Of a DNA stretch of 64,000 nucleotides, positions 56,201 through 64,000 are shown piece by piece. This stretch comes from Brachypodium distachyon. Its lineage: Eukaryota; Streptophyta; Magnoliopsida; Poales; Poaceae. Within the stretch, counting starts at the first letter, position 1; each line of letters opens with the position of its first letter. The stretch spans positions 26,886,508-26,950,507 of the forward strand of contig NC_016133.3 in assembly GCF_000005505.3 (NCBI RefSeq). The letters run 5' to 3'. Both the position numbers and the translations under genes were made by a program. Below the pieces are notes generated by a model. That model ran no database searches. It was given only the letters and a program-made list of their open reading frames with translations, and was not told the origin of the DNA.

Positions 56201-57154
56201 ATTGAAACCGCCATAAAGAGATGAGAAGAAGGCCGCATCCTCTTCATCAATGGGATTTTGGCCAAGTGGAGGATTCCTCCTCCAATGGGTATCTATGGGC
56301 CAAAGATGAGAGTTATAACCTTGCTTTATTGGGCTTAAGGCCATGTAATAGGGTCCAGCCAATTTTTAGATGTTTTCGTTGTGTTTTAGGAGGATTCCTA
56401 GGCCGTTTCGGAGTCCCTCAAGGGCTATTTATACCCCATGAGCCCCCCTATGGAGCCTTGGGTTTTGATTAGATAAAGTTTAGCCTTTGCTACTTTCGTG
56501 TAATCGCGTGTGTCGGTTAGACCACCTGTTTTACCATCATCAAGACTCCAACTATATTGAATATTCAGATTCGTGAACCTTCACATCTCCTATTCGCAAT
56601 TTCAGATTGCTTTTCATCTTGTTCTTGCTTGTTCTTTGATTGCTTGCAGGAACAAAGACCTTCGTGGTCAGGTTGATCGTGCCCCTGCGGGATCAATAAC
56701 CTTCTGGAGTTGGTGTATCGATCGCTAAGGCGCTGCCTCCTAGGTTGTAGTCGGATCGTCAACGTCACCTCCTACCAAATCAATAATTAGGTATCTCATC
56801 GAAAGATCGGGACACCCTCAAGGCTATCATTTCTCCTCAAAATAAAATATCTAAAAATACATTTGCCCTATAAATCCCTTTAGGGCTATATAACTATTTA
56901 AATAAATAGTTTTTCAACTCCAAATAATTATCCAAATTTATGGGATAGCTTATTTATGCATTAAACCCCTTTTATAAATAAACCTTGTTGGTTTGAAGAT
57001 TCAAAGCTCAAATGGGTGTAAACCCTAGGGTTTAAATTGAAATAAAATCTTTTCAAAGCCTTTGAGATTCAAATTTGAATTCAAAAATGCAATTGTGGCA
57101 TGATGCTCATGGATGCAATGCACATGTAGAAATTTGAAATTTTGGGATGTTACA
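53284..57154 (-). mobile_element. Antisense solo Tekay LTR inside the Tekay integrase gene
   Basis: On the plus strand it starts TGAAGCGATCCTCC and ends GGATGTTACA, the reverse complement of the family ends. TTCTA is duplicated (53279-53283 and 57155-57159). It contains one further insertion (55904-56829). Without that it is about 2.94 kb, close to the 3.2-kb LTR of the host element. The GC-rich part at 55380-55760 is the LTR's GC-rich domain. Open frames there are composition artefacts. Confidence 0.93.
55904..56829 (+). mobile_element. Solo LTR related to the gag-only element's LTR
   Basis: The LTR starts TGATGAGGACATCCC and ends GGCTATCA, with TTTCT duplicated (55899-55903 and 56830-56834). 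Its right half (from about 56428: TATACCCCATGAGCCCCCCTA, then GTGTGTCGGTTAGACCACC and CAGGAACAAAGACCTTCG) closely follows the gag-only element's LTR. The left half differs and carries an open frame with GLITRARARQLNYQV, typical of the C-terminus of grass gypsy polyproteins. The polyprotein tail of this family therefore runs into the LTR. It may represent an autonomous relative. Confidence 0.88.
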
Positions 57155-57865
57155 TTCTAGCTGGGATGATAATCTACCTTATGCAGAATTCTCATACAAC
57201 AACAGTTTCCAAGCCAGCATTGGAATGTCACCGTTTGAGAAATGCAGAACACCATTGTTATGGAATGGAGTAGGAGACCGTTGTCTATTCGGCCCCGACC
57301 TGATAAAGGATGCCGAGGAAAAGGTCAGACTAATTCGAGCAGACTAAAGGTAGCTCAGTCGAGGCAGAAGAGCTATGCAGATTCCAAGCGTAGCGAAGTT
57401 ACCTACGGGGTTAATGATAGAGCGTATCTAAGAGTCTCACCGATACGCGGAGTTAAGAGATTTGGAATAAAAAGAAAACTAGCACCCCGATTCATTGGAC
57501 CTTTCAAGATCTTGTCACGCCAAGGAGAGTAGCCTACAAGTTGGAGTTACCGGAAGCCTTGGAAAGCGTTCACAACGTGTTCCATGTTTCGCAACTAAAG
57601 AAATGTCAACCCGAGATGGCCCACACTGTTGAGGGACACGATTCCGCTCGAGGAAGTCCAGATACAGAGTGACCTCACCTATGAGGAGAAATCAATCAGA
57701 ATCTTGGATACAACAGAGAGACATACCCGCTCCAAGACTATCAAGTTCCGCAAAGTTCAGTGGGATCACCACACCGAGGAAAAAGCTACATGGCAACATG
57801 AGGAAGATCTCCGAGAAAACCACCCACACCTCTTTGTTACCAACAAGAATCTCAGGGACGAGATT
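57155..57865 (+). pseudogene. Tekay integrase C-terminus and chromodomain, broken
   Basis: This continues the integrase after the antisense insertion: SWDDNLPYAEFSYNNSFQASIGMSPFE, then a GPY/F-type module (APRFIGPFKIL, about 57481-57513) and HNVFHVSQLKK (about 57570-57600). The chromodomain (YEEKSIRILDTTERHTRSKTIKFRKVQWDHH through EEDLRENHPHLF, about 57680-57835) guides integration into heterochromatin by contacting histone marks in chromoviruses. Frame changes are needed at about 57345, 57530 and 57630, so it is not functional. Confidence 0.88.
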
Positions 57866-57871
57866 CATCTT

Positions 57872-57885
57872 AAGGGGGTTAGGTC
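57872..57885 (+). other. Tekay polypurine tract
   Basis: AAGGGGGTTAGGTC stands directly before the 3' LTR at 57886. It is the probable plus-strand primer. Confidence 0.75.
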
Positions 57886-60800
57886 TGTAACATCCCAACA
57901 TTTTCAAACTTTGCATCATGCACTTCCATCCATGAGCATCATGCCACTCGCATTTTAAACACATTTTAAATCTTGTTTTTGAATTCAAAATCTCCAAAGC
58001 AAATATTTTTTCTATTTGATCGTTGCGTCTCATCTCCTCTTTTTGCAATTTGTATTTCAACCCAATGGGGTTTAGAAATAAAAGGGGTTTATTGCATTAG
58101 CGAGCTACCCCAAAAAAATTTTGTATTTAAAAGGGAGTTGAAAAACTATTTTGTTTTATTATTATTATAGCCCTAAAGGCAATTTGATAAGCAAAACTAT
58201 TTTTAAATATTTTATTTTGGAGGAAATCAAGTCCCAGGAGCTAAAACATTTGAGGATTTGATTTTACAAAATTTTCTGAAATTTATTTGGTTTGATTTGG
58301 AGTTCAAAATCAAGAGTTATAAAAGAAAACAGAAAAAGGAAAAAGAAAAGAACAAAAAAAAAAGAAACCGGACCGACCCAACTGGGCCGGCCCGCTTACC
58401 TAGCGCGCCCGACCAAGCCAGCCGCGCGCGTCTGCCGCCAGCCCTTAACAGGTGGCCCCCACCTGTTAGGGTCTTCTTCCCCAACGGGCAAGTGCCCGCG
58501 AGTCACGCCGCGACGCCCGCGAGCGCCATCTTCACCGCTTCCCTCAATCCTGTGATCCCCGCAACTTCCCAAGCGCGTCACTATAAAGCCAAGGCATTCC
58601 TCTCTATTCTCCCTCTCCTCGCTCTCTCAATCGCGTCGCCATGCCGCCAAAATCTCTCGCCAGAGTTCGCCCCCGGCGCCGTTTATTTTTTGTCACCGGC
58701 GGCAACAAGGTGAGGCCTAGACCCTCAGCCCAACTCTCTCTTCTTCCTCTTTCCTTTGCGCATATTTTGACTCGTCTATATGTTCGTTTGGTGCCCCGTA
58801 GCGTGGCGTCCGTCGTCGGCCGAAGCTCACCACCGCCGCCGTTCGTCCCGAGGATCACCCGCTCGTCTCCGTCGCCCCCGATGGGAACCCCGGCCGCCAT
58901 CTACTTCGCCATGTCGCGCTGCACCCCCTCCACTCTATTTCCGAGCTCGAAGACTCCCCGAAGCGCTCCGCCGCCACTTTCCCAAGCCGCCGCCGCCGGA
59001 GCATCGCCGGAAACCTAAGCCGCCGCCGGAGTTGAGGTAGGCCGCGTCCCATCCGTCCGATCTGCATCAACGGTCTAGATTAGACCGATTAATCGAAAGG
59101 GTACCTTTTAATCTGAGCCGTCCGTTCTCCCTTAAGTTAGATCCAACGGCTATCTTCTAATTTTATTCCCGAACTGGTACCGACCAATCACAGCATGCCA
59201 CGTGTCCCTTGTTTAGGATTAAACTTATTTCCTCGACCGAATTAATTTGTAACTTTGGAGAAAAACCCCTAGAATTTCAAACACTCTCGGCATGTTTAAT
59301 CTTTCAAACCGTTTGGCCAAATTTAGCGTTCTGCACCTTTTTGAAATCCTCTCGGCATGTTTAATCTTTTGGTGTAGTTTAATTGTAAATTTGAATAATC
59401 TAAACCCAGTCAAATTGCAGAAAGGCTTTTAATGCCATTTAGTTTATACCTTTTGATTTAAAAATCCTTTTTGCATGCAACCAACTCTAAAAATTATGTT
59501 TTGATGTCCTCTGTCCAGTAGGACCGGAGGAGTAATATTTTAAATTATTTTATTGTTGGTTTCTCATAAAACCTTGTTCTCTGCTCTTAAAACCCTTATT
59601 TTAGAACCTTACTTTTAAACATATGTGTGTATGTTTGCTTTGTTTCGTTTTTCTGGAGTGCGATCTTTGTTCATGTGATGATTGTAACCCATACTCCGGT
59701 GAAGAAGGCAAGTTTCACTTTGATCATAAATTCCCATTAAATTACTTATTTTAAATACTTATGCACTAGTGTTGTGTAGTTTGCATTGATAGGTATATTA
59801 TTCGTATCTATGCTAGCTATATTTTGTCCTAGTAGAGTAGGATACCTGTGCCATTACCTTCCACCAATTGCCATCGTAAGTAGTTGAATGCTATGCTATG
59901 TTAATATACGTGGGAGGGAATCTCAATTAGCATGAAACTGTTATTGTGGAGTATTTTGGAAACCTGACAAAAACAACTTTAATGAATCATCCTGGGTGGG
60001 CTGCTTTGACCTTTTGAGATGTTATGCGACGTCAGGTCCATCTCTATGGGTCCCTCTGGGTTGTCTCTCCGTCGATTCGGGGAGCATCCATGGACGTCTC
60101 CCCGTGGATTCGGGCGCTTGCGCCGCAAATGTGGAATGCCACCCGGGGTAACCAGAGAGTGGACTAGTTTTCCTATTTAGTAGCTTCCAGTACAACCACA
60201 TGCTAAATGGGCTCTGGCTTGATGGACTAAGACATATGATCCTGGATTCGAGGGATTATGCAGATGTAGCCGTGTATGTGGGAACGTAGGTCCCTCAGGT
60301 GGTCTGGGTGATTATGGTCTGAAAATTCTCTTGATCGACGCCGTTGCTACTCTACCTTGAGGACAGCAAGGGATTAACCCGTCGGTTTCTTGTGGGTAAA
60401 GTGTACAACCTCTCGAGAGTGTCAAACTAAGTACTTAGCCGTGTCCCCAGTTACGGACAATTATGAGCAGCTAGATTTGGGAGCTGTAAGGAAGGTCTCA
60501 CTAATTCTAATTTCCTAATAAAATGAATGGTTTGAACTTGGGTTAGGAGCATTGATGTGTCTACTCATTGTCCATAGATTAATAGGAGCATCGGTGTTTC
60601 TACCCGGTGTCCATTAGTTAACATTATTGTAACATTTAATTGTAGTAGGGTAAATTATGTTCTGCTTCGACGCAAAAAGGCCTGAACTCCACCTAGCCAA
60701 ATACTGCATATACTTGATAGGATCTGTTATATCCCTTTAGTGAGCTTGCCAATACATTCAATGTATTGACCCCCTAGTGGCTGCAACGTTTCAAATGTTG

Positions 60801-61115
60801 CAGGTGAACTAGGTGAATAGTGAGGTACCAATTGTTAGGGTTGCGAGTTTACATTCCAACATGTTTCGACTGTGGAGTTATTATGGGACTCCTATATCTT
60901 CTTCCTTTCGCTGCAAGATTATCTTTTCTTTTGAGCTAACCCATGAGGTTATGCAATATGTAAGGTAATATTAAATTCTGGTTAAATGCAATGTAATATA
61001 ATTTTGACCTTTGTATTTTGATATTACATCTTGAAACTATGTGTGCTAGTGAGTCGATCTAGAGACTAGCACTGTAAGCACAGAGATCATACCCTATAAG
61101 GGGATGGTCGCTTCA
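57886..61115 (+). repeat. Tekay 3' LTR
   Basis: The LTR is 3230 bp, TGTAACATCCC to GGTCGCTTCA, and is the only near-complete LTR of this family here. A TATA box (CTATAAAGCC) is at 58581-58590, followed by a GC-rich domain (58640-59040). Confidence 0.92.
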
Positions 61116-61151
61116 CGCAGAGTCTAGAGGCACCGAGTCGTCGAGTGCGTC

Positions 61152-62140
61152 TGTCGGCGCTCGGTGCTCCGACACCGGGGGCGTGCGGCCACATCCCCCT
61201 TTTATGTTCGGTAGGGGCGTCTGGGGCGGAGACCCGGTGGTCGCCGGGACGGCCGATGAGGCCCTACGGGGCCGGTGAGACAAAGTGCTAAGAGTGCGCG
61301 CTAGTACAAGAACAAATGCACACCCGTTTTTTACCCAGGTTCGGGCCACCCGGAGGTCTAAAGCCCTACGTCCTGCCTGTCTGAACTGATATTGATTGCG
61401 GATCAAGCGTTTGCAAGTTTGCCCGGGCCAGTTCCCGGGCTTCCTCTCAATGTCTAAGTACTCCTCAGTACTCTCTGCTGGCTGTCTACTGGAACCAACT
61501 GACCAACTCACTAACCTGCCAATTGTCTGACCCGCCAACCGTCTAACCCCCTTGACCGTTGGCATGGGTCCTCCTTTTATACACAAGGGGATGCCACATG
61601 TGCCACGGTGCATTGGCTACAAGTGTCCAACGGGGAGGCATGCAACTCCCCTCGGTGAGCTGGCGGCATGCATGGGTGCCACCTCCGCTGCTAGGGGCCT
61701 AAGACCCTAGGGTAGGATTAGACAACCACTATTCCTTGGATCGGACGGGTAACTACCCGTCGGTCGGCTCGTATACTGAGCCGCGCGCCTTACTCCTTGC
61801 CTTGGTGGGGCCATGCGTCCCGCGCTCGCCATGCGCCCACGCGGCGCTATCCACCGGACCCCACGCGCGAGGCGGGGGCACGCACCCGGGAACCTCCAGT
61901 CCCCGCAAGTCGACCCCGGGAAGCACCCGGGCCCAGCGCACCCGGGAATCTCCTCCCGGGAAGCAGCTTCTCGGGAGGTGCCCAACCGGGAATATTCCCC
62001 GAAACCCCGCTAGCCCCTTTCGGGCTGGTAGCTTGCCGGGAAGCTCGTCGGCTCTCCCCGGGATGAGACCTTCCCGGGAACCCGGGGGAGGGGCCCACGC
62101 GTCATGCGGCGGTGGTACCCCGGGTGCCACTGGTGCGACA
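61152..62140 (+). mobile_element. Solo LTR of element P family in LTR B
   Basis: The LTR starts TGTCGGCGC and ends GGTGCGACA. It is 989 bp long, with GCGTC duplicated on both sides (61147-61151 and 62141-62145). It aligns throughout with the P 5' LTR (30682-31653), including the TTACCCAGGTTCGGGCC block and the CCCGGGA-rich second half. No internal sequence is present. Only 31 bp of LTR B separate it from the end of the Tekay element. Confidence 0.92.
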
Positions 62141-62145
62141 GCGTC

Positions 62146-63951
62146 TATTCGACTTGTATCTAAGTTGGGGGGGTGTCCTCTTGGCTCCCCCTCCTGGTCC
62201 TTTATATATGCAGGAACTCGGGTCTCAGGTAGAGTCCAAGTCGGTTACAATGAGGAGATATACTCTAATTAACCTTCCTTGTCTTGAGTCACAAGATTTG
62301 GCATGTAAACTCCTGTAGTCGAAGTAGGCTTACTTGTGGGCCCCCAGCTGGGCTGTACCGGGTATACTCGAGTCGAGCACGTCAGTAGCCCCCAAGTGCC
62401 TGGTGGAGTCAAAGACTCGACTAGGGACTTTTCCCGTAAAGCATGAGCTTATTCTGCTGTTGAGCCAATTGTGTAATGCTGTAGACTTTAGCATTTTACC
62501 GACTCGTACTTCGAATGAGAAGTATTTTGATTCAGAGAATGTCTGAGCTTATGCTTTAGTGTATAACTGTTAAATAACAGTTTCACAACATGATCTAATA
62601 GTGGATCAATGCGGTGAGTAAGAGTCATAGGGATATATGCTTAATGCGTCCAGATACTCGAGAAGTCGAGTCTAGTTAATCGCTCTACAGCGAATACAAC
62701 ACTAGCTTTCATCAGCATTCGAGTCCCCGGGCTCGAACCTGGCGACTGGCGAATTTTGACTTAGCCTGCTGGGGTCTTATAAAGTCAAATTCCAGTTTTG
62801 AAGTACTCGACTCGTTCGTCAAGATTGCTTGAACTGGAAATACGCAGCTGGTACGTTTCCAGGCCCTATAGGAAGCCTACGAGTCTTATCTTCATGTAAT
62901 GAACATGGTTGCAGGGAGCGACCCTTGAGTGAGAATTGTTACTGGAGGGATGCAACCCATGCATATCCAGGCCTAATTTTTAGGACTTACCTTCATACAA
63001 TGAGTATGGATTTGACTGGAAATAATGTAGCTAGTACGATTCCAGGCCCGTAAGAGAACTTTCGGTTCTTATCTTCATGCAATGAGCATGGATTTACTGA
63101 AATACGCTGCTGGTACGATTTCAGGCTCGATGGAGTGATCCATGAGGCTTATCTTCATGCAATGAGCATGAGATTTACTAGAACAACGCAGCTGGTGCGA
63201 CTCCAGGCTCTTTATACGAAACCCAAGAGGCTTACTGTTATGCGAATGAGCATAAACAACTGAGATGACACAGCTGGTGCGACTCACTTGAGTCGATTAT
63301 ATGAAATTGACTATTTTGTGTCAGGGCCATTACCCTGTTTTTACTGTTGTAAGTAAAGAATAAACAATAGTTGATTATATGAAGTCTTTAGTATAAAGCA
63401 ACAACAGGTTAATTCGCGACTCGAATGAGAGTCTTAGTGTTCACATTCGAGACTCAAGATGAGTTTCAACATTTAAGATAAACTCCGTCATCTTGTATGC
63501 AAAATAATTTCGAGTCATGATATTCGAGTCAGACTTCGTCATTGATGACATACCTGCTAGAGGTGAAGAGCCGTTTTGGACAACAGATGTGACTGGATGT
63601 ACAGTCTAGCCTGACAGCTAGGCACACTGCAGGTGTGCGTCAGTGGAGAAACGATCACACTTCGCGCAGTAAACAAGACACAATGATGATCTCATTGGTT
63701 CTTGCGCCCATGAAGTAAGAAGTTACTTTCATCTTTGCCGTTTCGTATTCCGACTGATACGGAACACGTGGCCACGACAGAGATCGTGCGTCCCGGATTT
63801 TCTGCCAAAGCAAGGATAAAAATGGAGGTGGGGTAAATTAGTTTTAACCCTTCTTCCTCCTCGCACCCAGAGCTCAGGCACCCAAGACTCTAGCTTCCAT
63901 AGCCAAAAACCCTTCGTATTCCCTGTTAATCACGTCCTTCGACCCAGCGAG
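62146..63951 (+). mobile_element. Element O LTR B, last segment, plus leader
   Basis: This segment matches LTR A from about 18356 to the ATG. It has a TATA box (TTTATATAT, 62201-62209) and five copies of the 80-bp repeat with markers at 62885, 62986, 63068, 63148 and 63231. After 63577 it follows the sequence that in LTR A comes after the solo LTR insert. Both LTR A and LTR B are followed by the same gene start, so the LTR/leader boundary cannot be separated. Confidence 0.8.
62835..63290 (+). repeat. About 80-bp degenerate tandem repeat in LTR B, five copies
   Basis: The order and spacings (about 101, 82, 80 and 83 bp) match the array in LTR A. The array therefore existed before the two LTRs separated and has not expanded or contracted since. 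Confidence 0.8.
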
Positions 63952-64000
63952 ATGGGGAAGAAAAAGAAAAGCGCGGAAGCTTGGCCGCTGTCCTCCGTGG
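63952..64000 (+). CDS. Start of a second element O gene, cut by the window end
   Basis: ATG at 63952 opens MGKKKKSAEAWPLSSV, close to MGKSKKTADAWPLSAV at 22695, after the same GACCCAG(C/T)GAG context. It is the first 16 codons of another copy of the element O gene. The rest lies outside the window, so its integrity is unknown. Confidence 0.75.
   Translation, partial: MGKKKKSAEAWPLSSV

Larger units (their letters stand above)
47707..61115 (+). mobile_element. Gypsy chromovirus, Tekay/Del lineage (RIRE3-like LTR)
   Basis: The element starts TGTGACATCCC and ends GTCGCTTCA, flanked by CGCAG on both sides (47702-47706 and 61116-61120). Domain order is gag, protease, reverse transcriptase, RNase H, integrase and C-terminal chromodomain, which defines a plant chromovirus. 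LTRs of about 3.2 kb with the TGTAACATCCC start point to the Tekay/RIRE3-like group. The 5' LTR is incomplete. An antisense solo LTR of the same family (53284-57154) splits the integrase. Without it the element is about 9.5 kb. Many in-frame stops show it is dead. Confidence 0.92.

Noticed and set aside
1..64000. tRNA, rRNA, organelle or telomere sequence
   Set aside because: TGGTATCAGAGC matches are retroelement primer-binding sites. No cloverleaf, rRNA core or telomere repeat array was recognised.

Overview
This window looks like plant nuclear DNA from a grass (Poaceae). Grass-type LTR retrotransposon families, a plant RepHel+RPA Helitron, a PIF/Harbinger DNA transposon, very GC-rich retroelement genes and plant splice signals all point that way. 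The species cannot be read from the sequence. No intact ordinary host gene was recognised. Almost every base can be assigned to transposable elements, many nested inside one another. The element boundaries rest on target-site duplications (TSDs) read directly from the sequence.

Layout. (1) 1-11848 is a Helitron and its probable cargo: broken fragments of a SERK-like LRR gene and an extensin-like proline-rich gene, a four-exon Rep-helicase pseudogene (1920-7010), and an apparently intact five-exon RPA-like gene (9769-10881). The 3' end is a short hairpin plus CTAG at 11848; the 5' end was not found. (2) 11889-12553 (minus strand) is an unrecognised two-exon gene, with a TGGGCCAT-rich repeat cluster (12931-13155) on its upstream side. 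(3) 13979-17529 is a PIF/Harbinger element with matching 21-bp inverted repeats and TTA duplications. It carries a Myb/SANT-like ORF and a truncated DDE transposase.

(4) From about 18139 to the right edge lies one nested retroelement complex. The outermost element, here called O, is gypsy-type, non-autonomous and carries a 'Transposase_28'-like gene. It is arranged LTR A - internal - LTR B - start of a second internal region, so it looks like a tandem. Insertions into O are: a solo Tekay-type LTR (19825-22315, TSD GTCAG) in LTR A; a Copia/Sirevirus (24066-47294, TSD TAACC) in the O gene; and a Tekay chromovirus (47707-61115, TSD CGCAG) and a solo LTR of family P (61152-62140, TSD GCGTC), both in LTR B. 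Inside the Sirevirus pol gene sits element P (30682-44477, TSD CTTAG), also of the Transposase_28 type. P in turn holds a very young gag-only element (31721-36904, TSD CCGGG) and a truncated Tekay LTR (41445-44450). Inside the Tekay integrase gene sits an antisense solo Tekay LTR (53284-57154, TSD TTCTA), and inside that a further solo LTR (55904-56829, TSD TTTCT).

How the parts work together: Helitron RepHel and RPA would have acted together in rolling-circle replication. Three of the LTR families (O, P and the gag-only element) lack a visible polymerase and must have been mobilised by another element's enzymes. The Sirevirus and Tekay copies once encoded full polyproteins but are now broken by stops, frameshifts and insertions. 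The youngest visible event is the gag-only element, whose two 1009-bp LTRs differ at only two positions by eye.
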